Below are positions 43,587 through 51,348 of a DNA stretch of 64,000 bases, in pieces. The stretch is from Phycisphaerales bacterium (GTDB taxonomy: Bacteria > Planctomycetota > Phycisphaerae > Phycisphaerales > UBA1924): positions 1-64,000 of the forward strand of contig RECZ01000065.1 of NCBI GenBank assembly GCA_007693765.1, read 5' to 3'. The position numbers were made by a program, and so were the translations under genes. The first letter of the stretch is position 1; each line of letters starts with the position of its first letter. The notes under the pieces were generated by a model. It did no database searches, was not told the origin of the DNA, and worked only from the letters and a program-made list of their open reading frames with translations.

Positions 43587-45582
43587 GGCCGTGCCCCTCA
43601 TGCCCCCGCTGCGCCGGTTGATCTCGTGCCGGCGGCGGCGAAGCGTGGGGGGCGCCGAGGGCGGGGACACGCTCGTCCACGACGCCGCACCGCAGCATGG
43701 AGGCGCCGAAGTAGGGGTTGGCGATCTCTTCCTGACGGGCAAGCCACTCGGCGCGGCGGCCATCGAAGGCCATGGGGCAGTGGGCGATGTACGAGACACC
43801 CCCGCCGGGTCGCCCGAACGTGCGCACGAGGGCGATCATCGCGTCGGCGTGCGTCTCGAACAGCGCCCGTGCCTCCCCGATATCGAGCAGGTCGTCGAGC
43901 CCGCCACGCCCGGCGGCCAGTCGTTCGCGCAGCGCCCTCCACTCGTCGCGCGGAGCGCCGAAGAGGCCCGAATCGTCGACGCGCATCGCTGCGCTGTGCA
44001 GTTCCTCCGTCGCGTCGAGGAAATCGAAGAAGTCGTCGTCCGCGAGCGCCTCCTGGGCGGCGAAGTACGCCTTGTAGAGCGCCGGGAGCGAGTCGAGGAA
44101 CGACGCGGGCGCCCTATGGCGGGGTGCGTGCGAGGGTTCGCGGGCCGGGCTCATCAGGCTGTGCTTGCCGGCGATCTGGGCGGCGCTGTCGATCTTGAAG
44201 GCGCCCGTGGTCACGACGCGCTCGCCTTCGCTCAGACCATCAAGCACCACGTAGGCGTCGCCGACGCGCGAACCGAGCCGCACATCACGGGCCTCGAAAA
44301 CGCCCTGTTCGGCCTCCACGTACACGAGCGCACGCCGCCCGGTGATCAACGGCGCCGAGGCGGGAATCAACAGCGGGTCGGTGTGCGGCCCGGCGCGGAG
44401 GCCGCCGGCGCCGGCGAGCACTTGCTCGGCGGGTTCGAGCGCCATGCCGCACACGTCGCAAGCGCCCGGCTCGTCCTTGACGATCTCGGGGTGCATGGGG
44501 CTGATCCACTTGCCACGAAGATCCGGCCCGATGGCGTGGCCGGCGTCGTCCACGCGCGATTCGACCCGCGCCCGCACGTACATGCCGGGTTTGAGCGCGC
44601 CATCGGCGTTGGGCACATTGAGTCGCACCTTGACGCTGCGCGTCATTTCGTCGAAGGCGGGGGGGATGTAGGCGATCACGCCTCGGAACTCGCGCCCCGG
44701 CACGGCGTCGGTCGTGACGATCACCGGCTGGGCGTAGCGGAGCAGCGGCAGGTCGCGCTCGTAGGCGTCGAGCAGGGCCCACACGCCGGTGTAGTCGGTG
44801 ATCTCAGCGAGGTCCTCGCCCCGGTCGAGCCAGTGCCCCTCGTGCCCGCCCAGCATCGTGATCACGCCCGTCGCGGGGCTGTGGATGCGGAAGGTCTTCT
44901 TCACGAGGCCCGTGCGCACGACCTCGTCGATGTCGGCGTCGGTGACGCCCAGCAGGCGCAGTTTCTGGCGCGAGGTCTCGACGAGATCCAACGCCGGGTC
45001 GACGCGCGACTGGCGGCGCGTGTCGAGTGCGGCGACCAGTTCGTACGCCGCGGTGAGCACATCGGGAGAGTAGAACTCCGCGATCACGTCGCCCACGCGC
45101 ACCGGCGCGCCGACGTAGTTGGCGTGGAGACGTTCGATGACGCCGTCGGTCAGCACCACGAGATCGCGGATGCGTGTCTCGTCCGTCTCGATGCGCCCGA
45201 ACAGACGCAGCTCAACGGAGGCGGGTCGTCGTTCGACGCGGCTGGTGCGCACATCGGCGAGCGCCCGCGCCGTGGCCCCGAATCGGACGCGGACCACGCC
45301 GTCCTCGTCGTCGTCCTCCGCCTCGCCAGCGGGGATGAGGTCCATGAAGCAGATCGGGCACTGGCCCATGCGGTCCATGCGGATCTGGGGGTGCATGGAG
45401 CAGGTGTAGACCGTCTTGTCAGCGGCGCTCGCCGGCGCCTCGGCGCCGTTGGCGGACTCGGCGCGAGGAGCAAACTGTCGCCCGAGCACGAAGGCCACGA
45501 TGAGCAGCACGAGCACCAGAACGATCGTGCCGGCGTGCGCTGCCACACGTCGGAGGATGGATACGGGGGCGCGCCGGTTCAT
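43579..45582 (-). CDS. CusB-type periplasmic adaptor with two HMBD motifs and DUF3347 tail
   Basis: Bridges the pump and the outer-membrane channel. The 667-residue protein has an N-terminal anchor (~residues 18-35), a first heavy-metal-binding domain (YTCSMHPQI then GQCPICFMDL, Cys61-Met63-His64, Cys75/78, Met80), the adaptor core (RVRFGATARALADVRTSRVE onward), a second HMBD inside the core (ISPMHPEIV then ACDVCGMAL, ~359-384) and a C-terminal DUF3347 domain (~498-637, ALYKAYFAAQEALADDDF, CPMAF). The tail ends HEGHGHE. Typical CusB is about 400 residues, so this is a fusion of three extra metal sites. The ATG at 45580-45582 has AAGGAG and overlaps the TolC gene stop. Confidence 0.9.
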   Translation of the reverse strand: MNRRAPVSILRRVAAHAGTIVLVLVLLIVAFVLGRQFAPRAESANGAEAPASAADKTVYTCSMHPQIRMDRMGQCPICFMDLIPAGEAEDDDEDGVVRVRFGATARALADVRTSRVERRPASVELRLFGRIETDETRIRDLVVLTDGVIERLHANYVGAPVRVGDVIAEFYSPDVLTAAYELVAALDTRRQSRVDPALDLVETSRQKLRLLGVTDADIDEVVRTGLVKKTFRIHSPATGVITMLGGHEGHWLDRGEDLAEITDYTGVWALLDAYERDLPLLRYAQPVIVTTDAVPGREFRGVIAYIPPAFDEMTRSVKVRLNVPNADGALKPGMYVRARVESRVDDAGHAIGPDLRGKWISPMHPEIVKDEPGACDVCGMALEPAEQVLAGAGGLRAGPHTDPLLIPASAPLITGRRALVYVEAEQGVFEARDVRLGSRVGDAYVVLDGLSEGERVVTTGAFKIDSAAQIAGKHSLMSPAREPSHAPRHRAPASFLDSLPALYKAYFAAQEALADDDFFDFLDATEELHSAAMRVDDSGLFGAPRDEWRALRERLAAGRGGLDDLLDIGEARALFETHADAMIALVRTFGRPGGGVSYIAHCPMAFDGRRAEWLARQEEIANPYFGASMLRCGVVDERVPALGAPHASPPPARDQPAQRGHEGHGHE

Positions 45583-46985
45583 TGTTCGTCTCCTTCGGTC
45601 GATTGCGCGTCGTTGTAGGCGTCGATCCGGCGCGGCAGGGGCACGCCGCTGAGCGACTCCAACTGCGCCAGGGTCGATGCGCGGTCGGCCACGGCGCGGG
45701 CTTCTTCGAGGCGCAGGGAAAGCAGGGTGCGCTCGGCGTCGAGGGCGTCCTGCAGGCCGGTGTTGCCCGCCGCGCAGCACGCCAGTACGGCGCGCATCGC
45801 CTCCTCGGCCTTGGGGATCAGCGTGTCACGCAGCAGCACGATGCGACGCTGGGCGTCGTGGTGCTGGAAGAGTAGGTCGGAGGCCTCCGCCCGCAGCCGG
45901 TGGCGGGCGTCCTCTCGCTCGTGCGCGGCGGCGAGCCGGTTCGAGGTCGCTTCCCGCACCCGCCCCTCGTTGCGCTCGCGCCAGATCGGCACACGCATCG
46001 AGACGGCGAAGATGTACTCGTCCGTGGTGACGTCAGCGCCGGCGCCGAGGGTGAAATCCGGGTTGTTCTCGGCGCGGGCCACGGCCTGCCCCTGTCGGAG
46101 CGATTCGACGAGCGCGCTTTGTGCGCGCAGCGTCGGGTTGTGATCCTCGAGCCACGCGACCACGTCATCATCGTGTGCGTCCAGCACCTCGTCGGGCGAC
46201 GCCCACGCCTCGGGGAGGGGGGCGTCCGCGGGGCGGCTGAGCATCGCGTTGAGTCGGGCCGCGAGCGGAACGCGCCGAGCGACGAGGCTTTCCAACTCGT
46301 TCTCCAGCCTGCCCACCTCCACCTGCGCCCGCACGACCGCGGCGTACATGTCCGGCTGTGTCATGTACTGGGCGCGAAGGGATGATTCGAGCTGCGTCAC
46401 GAGCTCCGCCGTGTCACGGGTGAGGGCGATGCGGGCGTCGAGGTAGCCCAGTTCGAGCACGTTCTCGATGATGCGCGCTCGGATGGCGAGCCACTGTTCG
46501 CTCACCCTCGCCAACTCCGCCTCGGCGGCGTATGTGGCCGCATCGCGTCGGCGCTCGATTGTGCCGAACCACGGGAAGGCCTGCTCGACCATGATCTCCT
46601 GCTTGCGCGGGCGCCCGTCGCGTTCGTGCAGGTAGGAGACCCGCGGGTCGGGCAGGAAGCGGGCCGAGTCGATGCGGGCCGCGGCCGCCTGCCACCGCTC
46701 CTGCGCGGCTCGGAGGGCGACGCTGTGCGTCTGCGCGTAGGTCAGCACGTCCTCGAGCGTCGCGTTGGCGGGCAGCGGGTCGGTGTCGGCGCGGTGCGCA
46801 CCGTCTCTGGGATTGGCGGGCGACCCGTTCGCGCGGGGAGGCGGCGGGCGCTGCATATCGAGCCACGGGTCTTGCCACGAGGCCGCGGGGGGTCGCCGCT
46901 CGTCGAGGGGCGATGCGCAGCCTGTGAGCACGGCGCCGACGCACAATGCGCCGAGGGGGACGCGCCACGGGGTATTCGGCGTCAT
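45579..46985 (-). CDS. TolC-family outer-membrane efflux lipoprotein (CusC type)
   Basis: Outer-membrane channel of the tripartite efflux system. The 468-residue protein has a lipobox VLTGCASP (Cys ~23), a Pro-rich linker, then two tandem OEP repeats of long helices (NATLEDVLTYAQTHSVALRAAQERWQ region at ~80; LEDHNPTLRAQSALVESLRQG region at ~270). Length matches CusC (~460). The ATG at 46983-46985 has AAGGAG; its stop overlaps the adaptor start by four bases (ATGA). It follows the Cys-rich gene by 111 bp on the same strand, where I see no promoter or terminator. Confidence 0.9.
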   Translation of the reverse strand: MTPNTPWRVPLGALCVGAVLTGCASPLDERRPPAASWQDPWLDMQRPPPPRANGSPANPRDGAHRADTDPLPANATLEDVLTYAQTHSVALRAAQERWQAAAARIDSARFLPDPRVSYLHERDGRPRKQEIMVEQAFPWFGTIERRRDAATYAAEAELARVSEQWLAIRARIIENVLELGYLDARIALTRDTAELVTQLESSLRAQYMTQPDMYAAVVRAQVEVGRLENELESLVARRVPLAARLNAMLSRPADAPLPEAWASPDEVLDAHDDDVVAWLEDHNPTLRAQSALVESLRQGQAVARAENNPDFTLGAGADVTTDEYIFAVSMRVPIWRERNEGRVREATSNRLAAAHEREDARHRLRAEASDLLFQHHDAQRRIVLLRDTLIPKAEEAMRAVLACCAAGNTGLQDALDAERTLLSLRLEEARAVADRASTLAQLESLSGVPLPRRIDAYNDAQSTEGDEQ

Positions 46986-47096
46986 GAGACGCTCCTTGTC
47001 GGTGTCACGCGATGCCCCGCGGTGCGGGCGCATCGATCAACGCCCCGAACGCGCACGCGTGCGGGGGGTCAGGTGCGAAGCGACAACGACAGGGAA

Positions 47097-47480
47097 CTAG
47101 GTCAGCCAGCGACACAGCGACGCCTGGGTACGGCGCGTGTGCGGCGAGAGCGTCCATTCGGGGGCCGGCGAGCGCCGTTCATAGGCGATCCGTGGCTCGT
47201 GCCCGGCGGTGCGATCCACGAGGGTCTGGGGCTGTCCGGGCTTCTCCGCGAGCGTTGGGAGGATCGGCGCCGGCACGAGGTCCATGCACGGGCAGCCGAG
47301 TTCCTGGTCCGGGGCGGGCGCATCGGTGTCGCAGCACGAGGGCGCCTCGGGGACGGCCGGGACACAACAGCAGGCGTCGCTCGGCCCCAGATCTGCGCTG
47401 CGGAGGCTGCAGACCGCTTGCGTGCCCAGCATCGCGGGCGGGAGCACCAACGTCAGCAGCAGGATGAGGCGGATCAGCAT
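47097..47480 (-). CDS. Small exported Cys-rich protein, first gene of the metal-efflux operon
   Basis: Not a recognised family. The 127-residue protein has a signal peptide (residues ~1-22) and nine cysteines, at 24, 37, 38, 39, 49, 50, 63, 65 and near 123, in CCC, CC and CxC clusters (SDACCCVP, APSCCDTD, LGCPCMD). Such spacing suits binding of thiophilic metals, and the four genes below it are a metal-efflux pump. A weak promoter (TTGACT at 47511-47516, GACGAT 17 nt later) lies just before it, giving a very short leader; GAGGTG abuts the ATG. A role as metal trap or sensor is inferred from composition and position. Confidence 0.55.
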   Translation of the reverse strand: MLIRLILLLTLVLPPAMLGTQAVCSLRSADLGPSDACCCVPAVPEAPSCCDTDAPAPDQELGCPCMDLVPAPILPTLAEKPGQPQTLVDRTAGHEPRIAYERRSPAPEWTLSPHTRRTQASLCRWLT

Positions 47481-47676
47481 CACCTCAATCGTCGGACGTG
47501 CGGGAGCAAGAGTCAAACGAGGGTCGGCGGGAGCGGAGGTCTCGGGGCCCGATCAGCCTTGGGGGCCGATCGCGTAAGGGTCTGTGCGGGCTGGGCAAGG
47601 TGGGCGGTTTCCGGGGGCTCGGGGGCCGCTCCGAGGACATCCAGCGGCCTTCGCGTTGTGCCGATGTCGCGCACGG

Positions 47677-48822
47677 ATGCGATACCGCATGAACATCACG
47701 AACGGGGCGGCGTGGGCGGCGGCGAGCCTGTGTGTGGTCGCTCTGTTCGCCTGCGGCCTGATGGGGCCGCGTCTGGCGACGGCGTACACGGCGCCCTCGG
47801 CCCCGCCCGGAGGCCACGCCGCCTCGTCGACCTTCGGCCCCAACGGAGCGTCGCTGGGGCCGGGCTTCCTGAGCGTGAGGGTTGGTCCGTTCCGGTTGCT
47901 GACGGATGCGCCCGGCGACCGGCTCGCCGAGTATGCGCAGGTGCTGCATAGGCTGGTCTCGGCGTTCGAGCACGAGATGCGGGAGCTCGGCGTTGACGCT
48001 CGCAGCCCCGAAACGCCGCTGGTGTGCATCGTCTTCGCCTCTGTAGAGGGATTCGAGCGCTTCGCGCGCGAGCACGACGGCGTCGACGCCGGCGCGATGG
48101 GGGGGTACTACAGCGCCCGCGCGAACCACGCGGTGCTCTTCGACGAGTTGGGGTCGCCAGAATCTCTCACGGCGTTGCGCTCCATCGCGCATACCCGAGC
48201 GCTCGCCTACGAGGCGATGCGCCGTGCCGCGCATTCCAGCGACGCCGGCCTCGCGGCACGCCTGCGCGACTGGGCGACCCGGAGCCTCGCGGAGGCCGAC
48301 TCCGAAGAGGAGCGACTCCAGCGCGACGCCCTCCGAACCACGCTCCGTCGGCTTGCGCACGAGGGCGTGCACCTGCTGGCGTACAACACGGGCGTGATGG
48401 ACAGGGCGCCCGAACCGACCACGCGGCACGGCGTCGCTTCGGGTCCGTCGCACCCGGCGTGGCTGTGCGAGGGCATGGCCGAGAGCATCGCCCGCCGGCT
48501 CGTCGAAGACACGATCCCGTTCGACGGACTGCTCGAGGAGATCGACCGCGGCCTGTCGTTTCTCGACACCGAGACGCCCCCGCTGGGGTGCGCGGCGCAG
48601 GCGTACGGCTTCTATGCGCACAGCGCGGCGCTCTACGAGGCCCTCCGCCTGGGCCGTCCGGGGTCGCTCGCGGCAATGATCGTGGACCCGGAATCCGGGG
48701 CGTCGGCGCTGCGCGATCTGGCGTTCGGGGGTGGGGGGCTCAGGGCGGTGGTCGCCGCGGCTGCGGGCGGCGACGGGGCCGGCGTGCTGGCTGAGGTGGC
48801 CCTGGACGCCGTGGCGGATTGA
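47677..48822 (+). CDS. DUF1570-family putative metallopeptidase
   Basis: A 381-residue exported protein. After an N-terminal hydrophobic signal (~residues 8-28) comes a domain with ETPLVCIVFASVEGFERFAREH, GGYYSARANHAVLFDE, and the putative zinc motif LAHEGVHLLAYNTGV (HExxH), followed by HPAWLCEGMAESIARR, where the Glu could be a third ligand. This matches DUF1570, abundant in Planctomycetota and resembling gluzincin peptidases; activity has not been shown to my knowledge. Two close ATGs (47677, 47689) are possible. It is divergent from the Cys-rich metal gene, 196 bp away, but nothing links the two functionally. Confidence 0.8.
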   Translation: MRYRMNITNGAAWAAASLCVVALFACGLMGPRLATAYTAPSAPPGGHAASSTFGPNGASLGPGFLSVRVGPFRLLTDAPGDRLAEYAQVLHRLVSAFEHEMRELGVDARSPETPLVCIVFASVEGFERFAREHDGVDAGAMGGYYSARANHAVLFDELGSPESLTALRSIAHTRALAYEAMRRAAHSSDAGLAARLRDWATRSLAEADSEEERLQRDALRTTLRRLAHEGVHLLAYNTGVMDRAPEPTTRHGVASGPSHPAWLCEGMAESIARRLVEDTIPFDGLLEEIDRGLSFLDTETPPLGCAAQAYGFYAHSAALYEALRLGRPGSLAAMIVDPESGASALRDLAFGGGGLRAVVAAAAGGDGAGVLAEVALDAVAD

Positions 48823-48844
48823 CCCGGGTCGGAGGCGGCGTGGC

Positions 48845-48873
48845 TCGACCGTGGGTCGCGACACGTTTATCCT
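48845..48873 (+). promoter_or_regulatory. Promoter of tRNA-Thr
   Basis: TCGACC (48845-48850) and TATCCT (48868-48873) with a 17-nt spacer; the tRNA begins 10 nt after the -10 box. Confidence 0.55.
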
Positions 48874-48883
48874 TGCGGCTGTC

Positions 48884-48956
48884 GCCACCGTAGCTCAATT
48901 GGCAGAGCAGGGCTTTTGTAAAGCTCAGGTTGCAGGTTCGACTCCTGTCGGTGGCT
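48884..48956 (+). tRNA. tRNA-Thr (anticodon TGT)
   Basis: 73 nt. Acceptor GCCACCG/CGGTGGC pairs fully; discriminator T. Anticodon stem GGGCT/AGCTC with loop TTTGTAA gives TGT. T-arm GCAGGTTCGACTCCTGT. CCA is not encoded. Confidence 0.95.
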
Positions 48957-49005
48957 CTTGATGGGTCCGCGCCGGCGTGGGGAGGGGCATGGGGGCGTCC
49001 TCCGG

Positions 49006-49034
49006 TTGAAGAACGCCGCCGGGAGGGGTATTCT
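49006..49034 (+). promoter_or_regulatory. Promoter of tRNA-Tyr
   Basis: TTGAAG (49006-49011) and TATTCT (49029-49034), 17-nt spacer, 17 nt before the tRNA. It lies in the 95 bp between the two tRNA genes, so each is separately transcribed. Confidence 0.6.
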
Positions 49035-49051
49035 CTCCCCCTTCACCCTGA

Positions 49052-49134
49052 GGGGGTATGCCCGAGCGGCCAAAGGGGACAGACTGTAAATCTGTTGGCG
49101 AAAGCCTTCGCAGGTTCGAATCCTGCTGCCCCCA
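49052..49134 (+). tRNA. tRNA-Tyr (anticodon GTA)
   Basis: 83-nt class II tRNA. Acceptor GGGGGTA/TGCCCCC, discriminator A; anticodon stem-loop CAGACTGTAAATCTG gives GTA; long variable arm TTGGCGAAAGCCTTC; T-arm GCAGGTTCGAATCCTGC. CCA is not encoded. Confidence 0.95.
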
Positions 49135-49294
49135 CTTTCCGAGACGGCCGCGGCGCCCGCCGCGGCCGCTTTCGTATCCACGCACGCCCGGAACCGCACC
49201 AAGAGGCCTCCGAACCGGGCGGGGCGCCGGTGCGAACAATAACGGGGCGTTCACGCGTAGAAACACGTCGGACCGATTCAGTCAGCAGCAGATT

Positions 49295-50311
49295 ATGAAG
49301 CCAGACACCCACGCACGCCCCGGAACGTCGTTCGCCTTCACGCTCGTCGAGATGCTGGTCGTCGTGGCCGTCATCGGCATCCTGATCGGCATCCTCCTGC
49401 CGACGATCGGCGCTGCGCGCACGCGGGCGCAGTCGGCGGCGTGCGCCTCGAACCTCCGCCAGATCGGCATCGCGACGCGGGCCTATCTCAACGACAACGA
49501 CGAGCGCCTGCCGCAGGTGTGGATCGAGAACGCACAAACGAATCCGACGAGCTCCACAATCGTCCCCCGTGGCACGGAGGGCGCCTCGCCCATCGGCACC
49601 CTGTTCGCTGGCAAGCGGGGCCTGCTGCCGCTCTACGGCATCGACCGCATCGGCGCCCAGCGGCGTCCCCTCAACAGCTACCTCGGCGTGACGGACCCGC
49701 CCCGCGACGAGGACGAATTCGCCCAGTCCCCGACGCTCGACGCCGATGACCGGTTTCAGGTGGAGATCCTGCGCGACCCCGCCGACCGTGGAGGCTTCAT
49801 CAACTACGTGACCGCTTTCGGTCTCGACGCGAACGTGCCGAGCATGTACGACCTCGTCGGTTCGAGCTACGTGATGAACGATCACGCGCTGCAGCCCAAC
49901 CCGAGCAACGGCACGCCGGTGGGAGACGAGTTGCCGACGCTCGTGCCGGTGCTGGTTGACGGCTACCTGCCGCGTGACGGACGCATGCCGCGCGTCGTCA
50001 GCCCCGGCAAGACGTGGCTCATGGGCGACCAGCCGATCTACAACTACGACCGCTTTGATTACGACGAATCAGCGCGCGAAACGCGGTTCGGGCGCAACCT
50101 GCGCTGGCACTCGCGATCCGACATCCGCACGAACCTGCTCTTCGTCGACCTGAGCGTCGGCACGGGGCTGGAGGTCCCGAGCCCGTTCTCGGTGAGCGAC
50201 GGCGACGGCTTTTCGAACGAGGACATCCGCTCGCTCAACACCACGCCGGACTACACGTTCCTGCCGCGCCCGGACTGGCGGGAGCGGTATGAGAACAGAC
50301 ACTTCGACTGA
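49295..50311 (+). CDS. Type II secretion/prepilin-type N-terminal cleavage protein (planctomycete pseudopilin-like)
   Basis: A 338-residue exported pseudopilin-like protein. Residues ~13-35 are the type IV prepilin leader and helix, SFAFTLVEMLVVVAVIGILI, with the conserved Glu5 after the cleavage point; the helix continues to about residue 60 with the NLRQIGIATRAYLNDN block seen in many planctomycete members. The rest is a mostly beta head that ends with a Tyr/Arg-rich tail. Dozens of such proteins occur per genome in this phylum and their assembly is unclear. The ATG at 49295 is chosen because the leader then is short and basic. It is convergent with the nuclease gene. Confidence 0.85.
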   Translation: MKPDTHARPGTSFAFTLVEMLVVVAVIGILIGILLPTIGAARTRAQSAACASNLRQIGIATRAYLNDNDERLPQVWIENAQTNPTSSTIVPRGTEGASPIGTLFAGKRGLLPLYGIDRIGAQRRPLNSYLGVTDPPRDEDEFAQSPTLDADDRFQVEILRDPADRGGFINYVTAFGLDANVPSMYDLVGSSYVMNDHALQPNPSNGTPVGDELPTLVPVLVDGYLPRDGRMPRVVSPGKTWLMGDQPIYNYDRFDYDESARETRFGRNLRWHSRSDIRTNLLFVDLSVGTGLEVPSPFSVSDGDGFSNEDIRSLNTTPDYTFLPRPDWRERYENRHFD

Positions 50312-50332
50312 GTCGGCGCCGGTCGCGCGCCG

Positions 50333-51310
50333 CTAAGTCACCGCGTCAAGAACGCTCTTGATGCCATCCGAGAGGCGCTTCGCGCCAGAAGCGTCGAGAA
50401 TCATGTCCTCGCGGGGCTCCCCGATGTGAGCCCTAAATGTCTCCTCTGTGACCCCGTAGAATTGCTCGAACGCTTCGGCGGCGACGTACACCCGCGCGCA
50501 GCCAGGCTCTCGCGCGCGTTTGTCAGACCACACGACGTACAGGCACCTCGTCTTTTGCATCGGCGGCGCGAACATCAGGCTGCGCGACCATGTTCTTGTG
50601 TGAAGACCGAGATCGTTCGCGCATTCATAGAGAGTTCGAACGATTTCTCCGACGCCGTTCTCCTCTGCTTTCCGCAAGACGACATCCGGGGTGAGGCCGC
50701 CCCTTGCCGCGTTCGCCGGGGTCACGGCTGATTTTGTTGCTGCCTCATGGATCTTCCGCGCGAGAAAGGTTCTGTGGGAAGCGTCTTGGTAGGCGCTGAA
50801 CGTGACGATTCGGATCGCCAGATCGGAGAGTTCCTGCAAGTAGTCGACCATCCGGGAGAGCCCGGCGTCGTGACTCGCGCCGACCAGATACATGATGATC
50901 TCACGATTATCGTCGGCGTCATCGAGCGAGCGACCACGTTCGTTCAACAACTCATCGAGGGTGTGCCTGTTTCCCCGCGAGCGAAGGTACGCGTCGCACG
51001 CGGTCCTGAGTTGCTCGGGATCGAGCGTGCGCAGGCATGACGCATAATCGATGGCCTGCGCGATGACTTCCCGACGCAGTCTCTCCCGTTTGATCTCGAT
51101 GAGCGCCCATCTCCCCTGCGGGTCCAACGCCAGCAGATCGAGCGGGCCTCCCTCCAGACGGATTTGCCGCCCGACGACCACCAAGCCCTGTTCGAGCATG
51201 GCGGGATCGTTCTCGATCCAAGACTCGAGATCACGCTCAGCCCCGATCGCCGCTGTGGTGACGCGCACGGGTGAGCCGGAGTCGATTTGCCAAAGGCCGA
51301 TCGTGTCCAT
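50333..51310 (-). CDS. NucS/DUF91-like PD-(D/E)XK nuclease
   Basis: A 325-residue protein. Residues ~20-120 match the DUF91/NucS nuclease fold: AERDLESWIENDPAML, GPLDLLALDPQGRWALIEIKRERLRREVIAQAIDYAS, giving the Asp...Glu-x-Lys catalytic set. NucS/EndoMS cleaves mismatched DNA in archaea and actinobacteria, but those enzymes have an additional N-terminal binding domain that is lacking here. The remaining ~200 residues are unassigned. Third positions look less GC-rich than in neighbours, which hints at acquisition. The ATG at 51308-51310 has a TACCTT hexamer 4 nt upstream and no ribosome binding site. It follows the DegT gene on the same strand by 38 bp. Confidence 0.65.
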   Translation of the reverse strand: MDTIGLWQIDSGSPVRVTTAAIGAERDLESWIENDPAMLEQGLVVVGRQIRLEGGPLDLLALDPQGRWALIEIKRERLRREVIAQAIDYASCLRTLDPEQLRTACDAYLRSRGNRHTLDELLNERGRSLDDADDNREIIMYLVGASHDAGLSRMVDYLQELSDLAIRIVTFSAYQDASHRTFLARKIHEAATKSAVTPANAARGGLTPDVVLRKAEENGVGEIVRTLYECANDLGLHTRTWSRSLMFAPPMQKTRCLYVVWSDKRAREPGCARVYVAAEAFEQFYGVTEETFRAHIGEPREDMILDASGAKRLSDGIKSVLDAVT

Positions 51311-51348
51311 AATCAAGGTATCTCGCTGCGTGAATGAGGCGACACGAT

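Noticed and set aside
48823-49294. Integrated element at the tRNA-Thr/tRNA-Tyr genes
   Set aside because: Neither tRNA shows a duplicated 3' end in the window and no integrase is near.
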